From Fistulifera solaris (taxonomy: Eukaryota; Bacillariophyta; Bacillariophyceae; Naviculales; Stauroneidaceae), in assembly GCA_030295235.1 (NCBI GenBank), contig AP026132.1:327501-391500 (forward strand): 64,000 bases of DNA, written 5' to 3'. Each line of letters starts with the position of its first letter. The first letter of the stretch is position 1. The notes below the pieces were generated by a model. That model was given only the letters and a program-made list of their open reading frames with translations, ran no database searches and had not been told where the DNA came from. A program made the position numbers and the translations under genes. Positions 21,325 through 31,748 of the stretch are shown in pieces.

Positions 21325-23413
21325 TCATTCCATAGTGACGGTTCGAATGATGGTTAACTTCCGCGATGGATTGTTGCTCTTCTTCGATATCAATTTGGAT
21401 ACACGAATGGCCGTCATACTGCGCACATCTTCATCGTCGACGGCCACGAGTTTGTCACCGACTTGTATTTGATCCGCAATCACCGATGTGTCTTTCACGG
21501 CATGTACCACCGGTGCACCATCGTCGGGTGTGTCAATCACCACACCCAATTTCCCGGCGGGAGCAATAATGTCTATCACTTGCTCCTGGATGCCACTGTC
21601 ACGAAGTTGCGATTCGGCTCCCAAGGCAGCTAATGCGGCTGTATTGAGAGTCCCCGCGGTCAATCGAGTTGTATCGCCCATAGTACCGCCGGCACTGGAA
21701 ACTACAGAGGTATCACCGCCTCCGTAAAGCTTGGAGTAGTCGTAATCGACCGTGGCAACACTAGAATGACCGTTCAGTAAACAACAAGTTAGCAATACAA
21801 ATCATCTTGGAAGACGTAATAGACTTACCTTTGATCGCCGTAGCCAACATCGAGGATTTTGCTCTCGAATGATTTTTGTTTGGGCGGCACATACGGATCT
21901 TCCATTAATGACAAGTCTTCTTCGCTGGGACTGATAATGAAATGAGGAGACACTTCCGACTGATTGTCACGCTGATCACGTTGTTCCACACCCACACTGC
22001 CATCACCACTTCCTCGAACGAAACCGTAACCGACGTAGGCACAGACCAACAGCACGGCAGCACCTGCCGCTATAATACCGATTAAAACACCCATCGACAA
22101 GCCACTGTCATCGTCGTCACTGCCTCCGTCTCCTTCTTCATCGGGTGTAATGTCTTCACCAAGTATGCTGGGTACTGCCAAAGGCAAAACAAGCTCCCCC
22201 ATATTGGCGAATTCGGTTCGCAACAATTCACCGTATTCCCGGTTCGCGGCCTCGTCATTAAAGGGCAACAAGGCCACGACCTCCGGATCCGCAGTGTCAT
22301 CGGTAGCACCATACTCCAATGTTTGGTTGTACAGTATGGAATTGTCTTGGTCCTGTCGAACAAACGTAATGGCGCTCACCATGGATTCTTGCAAGCGTCG
22401 ACGCCCATTACTGACAAAATAACCTTCAAACCATTCGGCGGTCACACGTTCCCACATGTCAATCTCGTCGTCTTCGAGACGACCACCGCCTCCAAGGGCA
22501 ACCGAATATTCATCAAACGGGCCTCGACGGGTTCGGTGGTAGCGGCCGCACTGGGTGCCAAGGATGTCACTGCGATGCTGGGTACCGCCGACGGTGCTTC
22601 ACTGGAGGCGAGTACCGTGGGTGCTTGACTGAGGACGACGCTCGGACTTTCACTCGCCGCTACCGTGGGCACAGACGACGGGGCCGTCGTATTGCGCACC
22701 GTCGGCTGCAGGGACGTTGTCGGTGCCTCCGTGGGAGCAAACGTGGGTGCCCGTGTTTGACCGGGCAGCAGTGGTACCGCAATCGGTACTTTTAAATTTT
22801 CCCAGCCTTGAAATGTCAAATTCAACGCGGTCGCGTATTGCGCATTCCCTTCCGGTGTCGTCAACGGATACACGGCATAATATCCCGGCGTCTGCGTCCC
22901 ATTGAGCGACGTATAGGTGAGTTGCTGTGAGTAATTGAACGTAGTAACGATGACTTCGTTCCGCAACACACTGTCCTGCGACAAAAAGGAAATGACGGTC
23001 GTAAAGTTGCGAATGCCCACGTCGTTTTCCGCATAAAATTGCTGGAAAAAGTTGCGTGTGACGTTTTCCCACAGCGCATAGCGTGTTTCGTCTTCAATGA
23101 GTGGAGGAACATTTTCGAGTTGCAAGGTAATTCCGGAAATGGTCACATTGACGGGGAACGATTGCGACACGGGTGGCGGACTGGGAAGGGTGATCGGAGG
23201 TGCGGCCGTCGGTGGCAGCGACGTCAAGGGAGGGTCGGTTGAGGAATTGGTGGGAATGGGAGAAAGCGGATTCGTCGTAGGAGAAAGCACCGGGAATGTG
23301 GTTGTGTTTGTTGTATTGGTCGTGATGGTAGTATTTGTAGGGCCGGTAGTATTGGATGTTTGTGCGATGACGACCGGCATCCAGGAGAGCAAGAATAGAT
23401 ACCGTACTTTCAT
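21325..23413 (-). CDS. type-I membrane PDZ protein 2 (spliced, frame-broken)
   Basis: About 673 residues after correction. It has a signal peptide (YLFLLSWMPVVIAQ), a long Asn/Thr/Pro stretch rich in N-glycosylation sequons, and ectodomain module 1 (ALWENVTRNFFQQFY...). A linker beginning PLLPGQTRAPTFAPTEAPT follows, then module 2 (MWERVTAEWFEGYF...), a span (GVLIGIIAAGAAVLLVCAYV) and a PDZ domain (GKLGVVI loop; VGDKLVAVDDEDVR). Intron 21761-21828 (68 nt, GTAAGT donor, phase 2). One frame break at about 22491-22498 (CCAAGGG), one base missing; the corrected reading GGGGRLEDDEIDMWERVT joins the two halves. Same architecture and intron position as the gene at 16060, from which it is separated by the alpha-kinase gene. 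Confidence 0.8.
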
Positions 23414-24458
23414 GTTTCCTATCTGTCGCTTTTTACAAATAAATAGCGCTAATTTGCTTCTGCTTCGTTAAATCAAGCAAATGGTGGCTTTTTGTCTTGC
23501 AAAACAATCTAACGATCACTTTGTTGGTGATTGTTTAGTTGCCGTTTGAGTCGTCGATGTCAATAAAAGGAGGACGATAGGACGATGGCATTGAATTCGG
23601 GCGGTGAGATTCGTTGCAATTCTTTCGAGTACAAATGTTGCGTCAACGGAAACGATTGTACTGTCGAGCGAAGAATTTAAATCATGTGCCCGTAAATCTG
23701 GAGTCCCGCCGGTATCCTCCAACGGAAATTTCCACCTCAGTCGTTGTTCGATGGAAGAGGGGACCATCCTGGTACCTGTACGACAAATATCTTAATCTTG
23801 CTAGGTGTTGAATGTTGGAGGCATTCTGAGCATAGTTGAGCATTGAACTGTCATTTGTCGAGAGGTTGTTACTTTACACGGTGATGCAACCGGTATCACT
23901 TTAGAAGCTTTTTGTCTCTTAGAACGATGCTGCTACGTCGGAAGATACATACATTCTCTCGTAATTGGTATTCGCTAAGAAACTTTGTCAGAACATGTTG
24001 TCAACAAAAACGTTTCTCCTTACGACTGACTTGACTTCTTTTATAAAAAATAAAGACTAGACTAGTTGATCCCATCTCATGTTCTATTACTCCCAATCTC
24101 GTTTTCAGCAGGACGAAAACGATGGGAAACACTCGACTTCATGGAACCGTGATGTGCGATGCCAGCGTGGACGTGTGGATAGGCGCGCGTCCGATCCCGC
24201 ATGTCCAATTTCTCCGAGGACTTTTTTACTTAGCAAAGACTTTAATGACAATAGCCAAAAGAGTACGCGACCTTTCGAATCGGAGTATCGTCGTTTCAGC
24301 ACCGTGCGCAACGCCATGTTGCTCACGATTCACGGACGAAAAATAATGCGATCGTAGCCAATAAGCGAAAATAACAAGGTTCATTCATTCATCTTGCGAG
24401 TTCCGAGTTGAATAAAAAGAGAGGAATAAACAGAAAATTTAACTTTACAGTATTCGCA
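23414..24458. promoter_or_regulatory. divergent region between PDZ genes 2 and 3
   Basis: About 1 kb between outward-facing PDZ genes, which must hold both promoters. Small open frames on both strands (for example 24079-24357) show no signal peptide, domain or bias and look random. Confidence 0.4.
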
Positions 24459-25759
24459 ATGCTAATGAAAGTCCTTCTCTCCGTCGCTTGGATATTACCC
24501 GCGGTCAATTCGCAATTCACGGCCTCACCGACGCCACCGGATGTGGTCGTCGAGACCGAAGCACCCGTCGCAGCCCCGACATTGCAACCAACGGTCGGTG
24601 TCATTGCCACCGAACAACCCACACTACCTCTCAGTACACCGGAACCGACACAATTGCCGACGACAGCTCCCATAGCCGTTCCGGTCACGGTTCCGGTCGC
24701 CGTCCCCGTGTCTCCACCACCCACAGCCGCCCCGATTGTATTGCCCGTGGCCGTTCCAACACCGCCTCCGGTGGTGGCTCCGGTGCTGGTAGCGACTCCT
24801 GCTCCGACCTTGTTTCCCACTCCGGACGTTGTGATTGTCGAGACGCCGTCACCGACCGGTTCGCCCGTTGCGACGCCGATTGCCACGACGCTGTCCCCGA
24901 CCGTACGACAGGCCATCGAAACGTCTTCTCCCACTTCGACGTCCGATTCCGGTAATATCAATCCTCCACCCACCAACGAGGAAGATGACGAGTTATTGAG
25001 TTTACCGGCCTGGATTGGAATTGGGGTCGGTGGCTTGATCTTGTTGGGAGCGATTGTCTTTGTTGCCCTGCGAGGCGGGGGCAACCAGAGTGGTGCCAGC
25101 GTACCCGCCAGTCGTCACACCAAAGAGACGCGCATGTCCTCCCAACCCGAAGTCGAAATTCAAATCACCAATGATGACGATATTTCGACCATTGGATATC
25201 CCACCGTGGCGACGCGTTCGTATCGGGGCGACCAACAAAGGTGAGTCAATGGAGCGATCGATTTTTTCGAGTACTCGGTCCTGTTGTGTCTCTCATCCTG
25301 CATAATTTTCTGTTTAACAGTCTCCCAACGATCGATTACGATTACACGAGATCTTACGGAGCCGGTCAGGACGGATCGGTGGTTTCCAGTGCCGCCGGGA
25401 CCATGGGCGATACCGTGACCCCATCGGTGACGACCGCTCTGTTGAATCGGATGAGTGATACACGAGCGCCCTCGGAACGATCCTCCAAATCGACGCGGGT
25501 GGTGGAAATTGTGGCGCCCGCGGGGAAATTGGGGGTCGTCTTAGATGCGTCCGACGATCCGGAAGATCCGATTGGCTGTCCCGTCGTGCATACCGTCAAG
25601 GAGAATTCTCCCTTAATTGGTCAATTGCAAGTTGGGGATAAATTGATTGCGCTCGATGATGAAGATGTCCGTGGTATGACGGCCATGCAAGTCTCGAAAT
25701 TGATTTCCATGAAGAGTGCCAATCCGCGAAGGAAGTTTACCGTTCTGCGTCCTTTATAG
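24459..25759 (+). CDS. type-I membrane PDZ protein 3, short ectodomain (spliced, intact)
   Basis: 406 residues from exons 24459-25240 and 25321-25759, with an 80-nt phase-2 intron (GTGAGT...CAG). Signal peptide KVLLSVAWILPAVNS, then about 150 residues of Pro/Thr/Val repeats (APTLQPT, VPVAVPV) with none of the globular modules of its relatives. A span (IGIGVGGLILLGAIVFVAL) follows, then a cytosolic DDDISTIG motif and a PDZ domain (APAGKLGVVLD; VGDKLIALDDEDVR). The only one of the four PDZ genes without a frame break, so it is the best guide to the family's gene structure. An upstream in-frame ATG at 24408 would add 17 basic residues; the 24459 start gives a better signal peptide. Probably a mucin-like stalk that holds the PDZ domain at the membrane. 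Confidence 0.85.
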
Positions 25760-25953
25760 TTACAATGTAATCGATGAAAACGTTAAAAGTATTCCGTAAT
25801 AATAACACAGAAAGTCAGCGACTCTAGACTACCAGGTAGCAAATATAATTTAAGTTAATTTGTACGGAGTACTATGTTCAAGTTCATGATTAATTAGCGT
25901 CGCCGAGCGAATTAGAGAACACTTTCGTCCGGAAACAAGGCGATACCAAAATA

Positions 25954-26889
25954 TCATGCCACGGGAAGATGTTCCAAGACATCGTCTCGAAAGGGAAGAT
26001 AAATTCGGGCCACAGCACCTTCATCCTGTGATGATGACAATGTGACATTGCCACCAAAATGTTGCATCATGAGACGACTGGCCGACAAGCCGACACCCAA
26101 ACTGCTCATGGGACTGCGGACCGCCGCGTACGATTGTTGTTCGTCCAATCGATCCCATCGTCGGCCGGCCGATGAATATCCCCACGCAAACAAGTTGTCA
26201 GAATCTGGCAATCCTATGCCATGATCTTGAAGTGTCACGCAGATCGCATCGTCGTCGGACGAAAGGGTGATTTGCACCGGGGGTGGATCACGGGAGTGGC
26301 GCTGCAAAGTCGCATGAAAGGTATTTTTGAGCAATTCGACCAATGTATGATGGACCCACGGTAATACAAGTGTAAGGGGCTTTGAAGGATTAGCGCGCTG
26401 TAGGTGCACTTCGGGCGCCATCATCCAATGGGACTCACAGACTTGTTGTGCTTGCGAAATGGCTGGATCCAGAAGATCAGATGCATTCTCAATGGTTGTG
26501 ATGGCACCGGCATCCTTATTTTTGTATAATTTGACGTAATGATCGCACAACAATTGTATACTATACCGAACGCGCAATATATCGTTCTTCTCGTCCGACT
26601 CGAGTTTTAAATCGACAAGCCGTTCCAAAGTGGTGGCATGACGATCTCGAATTTGTTCCAATGTTTTGCTAACGATATCTTGATCGGCACTATTCCATCG
26701 TTGAAGAACAGGAGACGACAAGAGTTGTCGACACAATTGTTCCGTATCGCGATGCAAATAGTGTAAATGCGAGTCGACGAGACGGGTTTGTTGCCAGGCC
26801 AGACGGTCCGCTACGTGTTGCAAGACAGTCTCAGCGGTCGAGCTGTTGATTTTCAAGTTCGCTAGAGATCGCAGCGTCCAACGTTTCAT
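25954..26889 (-). CDS. PDK/BCKDK-family mitochondrial protein kinase, short
   Basis: GHKL-fold Ser kinases of this family phosphorylate and inactivate the E1 subunit of pyruvate or branched-chain 2-oxoacid dehydrogenase in the matrix. The 311-residue protein has the four-helix N-terminal domain (LVDSHLHYLHRDTEQLCRQL...), the N-box HHTLVELLKNTFHATLQ, the G1 box DHGIGL and the G2 region GVGLSASRLMMQHFGG. Typical members are near 400 residues, so this one is short in the N-terminal region and has a minimal C-terminal tail. MKRWTLRSLANLK could be a short mitochondrial presequence. Which dehydrogenase it targets cannot be told from the sequence. Single exon, intact. It lies between PDZ genes 3 and 4 with no obvious functional tie. 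Confidence 0.85.
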   Translation of the reverse strand: MKRWTLRSLANLKINSSTAETVLQHVADRLAWQQTRLVDSHLHYLHRDTEQLCRQLLSSPVLQRWNSADQDIVSKTLEQIRDRHATTLERLVDLKLESDEKNDILRVRYSIQLLCDHYVKLYKNKDAGAITTIENASDLLDPAISQAQQVCESHWMMAPEVHLQRANPSKPLTLVLPWVHHTLVELLKNTFHATLQRHSRDPPPVQITLSSDDDAICVTLQDHGIGLPDSDNLFAWGYSSAGRRWDRLDEQQSYAAVRSPMSSLGVGLSASRLMMQHFGGNVTLSSSQDEGAVARIYLPFRDDVLEHLPVA

Positions 26890-27253
26890 GTCGTGTTTGA
26901 ATACAATATTGCAGATTGAGTGAAAAGGACAGCAGCATCACAAGGTGAACGAAAGGCTGCAAGAAAAAGCAAAACGTTTTCGTTTTGTCGTTTCTTCGAG
27001 GACCGACGGACCGGTACTCACACTTAGCATGTCACGACTAATCCAAAACCGCACTCCCACTTTCATGAGATACTGAAACTTCGTTTGTATAAACGACTGA
27101 GAAGCCGTTGATTGTCTCTCTTTTATACGGCGGGACTGATTTGGACCGGTTTTCTTTCATCTTTCATCGTTTCATTTCTGTCAAAAAGATCCACGCCATG
27201 AGTCGTGTGTCTAAGGAAATGCAGTCCACGTTATCCTCACAAAAACAATCAGC
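26890..27253. promoter_or_regulatory. divergent promoter, PDK-like / PDZ gene 4
   Basis: 364 bases between outward-facing starts, with a possible TATA-like TTTTATACGG at 27120-27129 upstream of PDZ gene 4. Nothing else recognised. Confidence 0.35.
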
Positions 27254-28695
27254 ATGCAATCAATGCAAGTTGTCACGTTGCTCTTGTTGTTGGCTGGCAT
27301 GGCCACCGCGACGCCTTCGCCGACCGCCCCTTTCACGCCAAACGAGGACCCGACATTCGCACCAACATCCTCCTTGACGTTGTGGGACAAAGTGAGACCT
27401 GTTGCACCAGTGCCAGCACCGGTCAAGCCACCGACACTCTCACCCACGACGACCCCCAAGACGGTGTCACCCTCCATGGCCCCCACGATGTCACCGAGCC
27501 ATGCTCCTGTGTCTCTCCCCTCCGATTTTCCTTCCTTGTCTCCGACCGCGTCTACCAACGAACCCTCCACGGCCCCCGTCGCAACTCCCACGAAGCAGCC
27601 GACAAATGGTACTTTTATCACTTCCGTCGAAGTGACGGGCTTGCAATTGAAGCTCGTGGATGCGGGGACGTTGCTCGAGAAAACATGGATGGAAAGTCGC
27701 GACGGAAGCGTTTTACAACGAATATTATGAGGACATTGAATGCGAAGTGACCTTTGTGCGATCGGAGAACAGCGAAGACCCGAAAGTCAACACCATTACG
27801 TACGATCTCCTCTTGCAGTCCGAGTTCTTTGCGCTCAACAATCCGATGCAATACGCGCTGAAACCCTTTCGAAATGAAGCCGCGAATTTGCAGTACGGGA
27901 ACGATTTGCGCACTTTGCTCAACTTTGAACGCCTCACTATCCCTCTGGCGGTTCCGACTCGCCTCACCGACGATTCCGTTCAACCGCAAAAGAACCTAAT
28001 CGAAAAACTGGGATTGCATGCAATTTTGGGGATTGTTGCGGCGGCTTTATTGGTTGCATTTTTGTTGCTGTGCTGGTGCAAGCGTGCGCGTCGTCAACAA
28101 AACAAAGCGTCCGAGGCGCCCATGTCGACATTTCGAATTTCTTCTGATGATGATATTTCCACCATTGGACCCATCGATATTGTGGATAGCGAAAAGGAGA
28201 AAGGTAGGTGTTCGAGTGTTTGTGGCGAAGACAAGTTCAACCTTTTCTGATCTGTATCTTTCTTCATTCTTTAGCATTCATTCCGGAGACGATGACTATT
28301 CAAAGGGAGTCGATGGCCGCAATTTTGGTCGAGCAATTCTTTCGAATATAAGTCGAAGAATGTGCATGGGTGGCTCTGGCAATAGCGCCGAAGAGTCGCG
28401 CGATGACGAGGAAGTAGTAGATTACACGGCCGGCGACTGGATGGAGATTGTCGTGCCTCCCGGCAAGCTGGGTATTATCATCAACACTCCCGACGACGGT
28501 CCTCCGGTGATCCACACAGTGAAAGAAACGTCGGCTGTTTTGCATCAAATTCATGTCGGCGACAAACTAATTGCCATTGACGATGAAGATGTGCAAGCAA
28601 TGACCGCCATTCAGGTATCGCAGATCATTTCCAATAAAAGCTCCGATGCTAGGAAGTTTACCATTGTGCGACCGTACGATACTGTGACCGTTTAA
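27254..28695 (+). CDS. type-I membrane PDZ protein 4 (spliced, frame-broken)
   Basis: About 457 residues from exons 27254-28203 and 28275-28695; intron 28204-28274 (71 nt, phase 2). Signal peptide MQVVTLLLLLAGMATA, a Pro/Thr/Ser linker (SPSMAPTMSPSHAP), then one ectodomain module (TSVEVTGLQLKL... EAFYNEYYEDIECEVTFV... LTIPLAVP). A span (ILGIVAAALLVAFLLLCWC), a cytosolic DDDISTIG motif shared with gene 3, and a PDZ domain (PPGKLGIII; VGDKLIAIDDEDVQ) follow. Frame breaks at AAA 27693-27695 (probably two bases missing, giving MEKVATEAF like WERVTAEWF in gene 2) and AAAA 28192-28195 (one missing). A single module makes it intermediate between gene 3 (none) and genes 1 and 2 (two). Confidence 0.8.
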
Positions 28696-31164
28696 AATGA
28701 TTGAAGGGGTATTTTTGTTTAAAGTGATAATAATGAATAATGAATCCATAAAATGATTTTGTTGATGTTTTCGTTTTTGTCGTCATTTTGGTTTCCGTAA
28801 AAAAATGAATGACATGTGGATAGTTTTAGTCGTACCGGTATAGACATTGGCATACTCATTCGTTCATTCTTTCGCAAGCATCTCTCTAATGGCGGCCTAG
28901 GCGACACGATTAAATCGTTGTGGACAAGGTGTGGATGTTATTGGTTCTCCGTAATTCTGTCTTTTCTATCAGCGTCCAAGAAGCATGAAATAAACATAAG
29001 AAGAAAAATGCAGCAATTGTAAAAGAAAGATGGGAATTACACAGGAGCAAAAAAAGCGTCGATCATCGATCGGTAAGTTCCTCATGCTGACTTTCGCACG
29101 CCGTGTTTATAGCCGGAGCGTCGAAAGGATCTTGTGACGTACAACAGGATGATTCGTCATCTCTTGGTTATTCTCGGAAATGCACGCGGCTACATTACAC
29201 TCTAAGAAATCTGCAAAGGTTTCGTTTAGTAAGATCTATAATTTTTCGATCTTCCTGTCGTTAGGGATGTTCCACATCCATCACCAAGTTTGAACCTTCA
29301 AGTTTTCGTTCGTACTTGATGCTATTTCGCTTTCGACAGACATCAATTTACCTTACTACCTCTTAGGCTGTTGCAGGGAAGGAAGCGTCAAAGCGTGCGC
29401 TACGGAAATGATGCACACGGTGCCTGAATGACTCTAAAGGTGACCGCAGTAAATGTGAGTGACGTAACAGTTCGCAATCGCAATGCGAAACGATGTAAGC
29501 TGCTAGATAGGCTCATGTGATCCTAAACAATTCTTTTTCGATAGAAGAAACGAATCCCCTCTCACGTCTAAGAATGTTTCACACTAGCACCGAATCAACA
29601 GTTCAAATTCATGTATGGGGCGAAAAAAGTAACTCACGTAATAGACAAGTCGCTCGTGGTACAGAGTGTAGCCCCAAATGCTAGGGTTATGAAAGACTCA
29701 CCTCATGATTATTGCATCACCAACAAGCTCATAAGGCGTCGGGTCGCGAAAAAGGTTCGGTTCGACAACGTCTCGCGAAGGCACCAACCGAGACGTCACA
29801 TCTGAAAATGTATAAAATGAGTGCACTAAGTTAGACCCTCTAGGATCAATCGTATTGCAAAGAAACAAAGGATCCACTCTCTAGGGAGTGCAGTGACGAG
29901 GCATTATTGCAGAAAAACGAAAAGATCAGAACGATCCCTTCCAATCCGCGCCTCGCGTATGCTCTACCACAAACGTAACGGATGCGCATCTACTAAAAAG
30001 TCGCGTACCCTGACTAGTTGTGGAACTCTTGCTTTGTTGGTCGTACCTGCTTGCTTCTATTGTTGTGTAACATAGGACAGAAAACGAAGCCATTAGTCAG
30101 AGTGTCAGAAAATACATGGAAGTGTTCGAGCTCTTGTGACTCAGTCTCCGACGGACAGGAACAGAGATTGAGTGTCTGAGAACGATAAATAATCCTTTCG
30201 CGAAAGACGAGTTCGAAGGGATGATATCTGTACTGCACATATCGCGGCAGCATCAACCTCGAATGCTGAAGAAACTTCATGACATGCAGTCGCTGACAGT
30301 CGACGAGTCAAGACCATGATCATCAACTTACAGATTACTATCTCAAAGAAACAATTGTCAATAAAATTGTTCTTTTAGGTGTTGTTTGTTATATTAGAAC
30401 TGCATCTTGTGGTCGAAAAAGAAACTTCGTTGCTCGTCATGGTCGGAAGCTTTCTCGGAAAGGATTGGAGATTGGAGGTTGTACGTAAATCTGCAATAAG
30501 ACAGACGGTCAGACGCTTCTACTATCGACTATGGTCTAAAATGTGATCTCATGTACAGTACTGAATCTTTGGTAGTACTTTTTAGTGGGCGCATTTTCAT
30601 TGGGCTTGTAATGTATTTCAGGCAGGCGCGCTTTCCACGTTCCGCTGAGGAATTACTATGGAGACCGGAGGAATTATGCCGCATAGTAAAGTGAATGTCA
30701 TTAGGAGCGGAACATCATTTTTGATCATTCACCTAATAAGAATAACTCATACTCTTCGTTGTACAATAGCAGTGACTATAAAACTCTTCATACCTGTATA
30801 TTCAGAAATTTTACCAGCGATGACCTCGATTTCGGTCGCCTTTTCTCGCCAGCAAGGACCTCCGCGCGCTCAACTCGTGTTGCTCTTCCGCAGTATCCTT
30901 CGCCTTTCCGAATAAAATAAAAATAACTTTGTTGAGGTGGGTAATAGCTTGTATTGATCATGTTTGCAATTAGAAAAGAAACAAGCAGCAAGAACGACGG
31001 AGCAAAGGCACCAAGGGACATCACCAAATTTTACACGAGAACGAGACGTGTTCTCGGCGATAACTGCTGCGCGGTTTGTTCTGTTTTGTTATTACGAAGT
31101 ATGAAATAAACACTCATGCTTTTTCTTTGTTTTGCAGTTTATATAAAAAGAAATCAGTGCAATC
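28696..31164. other. long gene-poor interval
   Basis: About 2.5 kb with no convincing gene. Open frames are all under 90 codons and lack domain features. A 16-base near-palindrome lies at 29876-29891 (CACTCTCTAGGGAGTG). I found no transposase, reverse transcriptase, tRNA-like cloverleaf or terminal repeats by eye, but decayed elements would be hard to see. Confidence 0.4.
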
Positions 31165-31748
31165 ATGAGTGTCGATATGGAAACCTGCCCAGCATCAGCG
31201 CCTTTCTTCGGCTTTATGGGAGTAACATCCGCCTTGGTGTTCGCCAACATTGGTGCTGCTTACGGAACTGCTAAATCAGGAGTTGGTATTTCTTCGATGG
31301 GTGTAATGAACCCCGGTCTCGTCATGCGAAACATTATTCCAGTAGTCATGGCTGGTGTGTTGGGTATTTATGGATTGATCGTTGCCGTTATTATTCAAGG
31401 TTCGATTGTACAACCTCAGAACGGCTTTAGCCAGTATTCACTCTACACTGGATTCGCACACCTTGCTGCCGGTCTATGTTGCGGACTCTCTGGATTAGCT
31501 GCCGGTATGGCTATCGGAATTGTGGGCGACGCCGGTGTTCGCGCAGTTGGACAACAAGAGAAACTCTTCGTGGGTATGATCTTGATTCTCATTTTCGCTG
31601 AAGCTCTTGGTCTTTACGGTACGTTGAATTACAAGGAGGCTCCCTTAGGCATCGTCACATTTTTCTCACTTTTTCTCTTTTTTCAGGATTGATTGTTGCA
31701 CTAATTCTATCCCAAAACAACTTCGTCTGCGAAGGCAATGGCAACTAA
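31165..31748 (+). CDS. vma3: V-type H+-ATPase 16-kDa proteolipid subunit c
   Basis: 171 residues from exons 31165-31618 and 31687-31748; intron 31619-31686 (68 nt). Forms the rotor ring of the vacuolar proton pump. Four hydrophobic spans are visible. The first pair starts [21 protein letters not shown] and the second [20 protein letters not shown]. The proton-carrying Glu lies in the fourth span ([13 protein letters not shown]). The intron falls inside this last helix, so the second exon supplies only [19 protein letters not shown]. Length and sequence are those of a standard eukaryotic subunit c. Intact. Confidence 0.95.

Noticed and set aside
24079-24357. Overlapping open frames between PDZ genes 2 and 3
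   Set aside because: Similar lengths on both strands, no signal peptide, domain or splice structure; best explained as chance in a promoter region.
28696-31164. tRNA genes or a retroelement in the empty interval
   Set aside because: I found no B-box/T-loop context forming a cloverleaf, no polymerase motifs and no long terminal repeats by eye; a tRNAscan or repeat search could overturn this.
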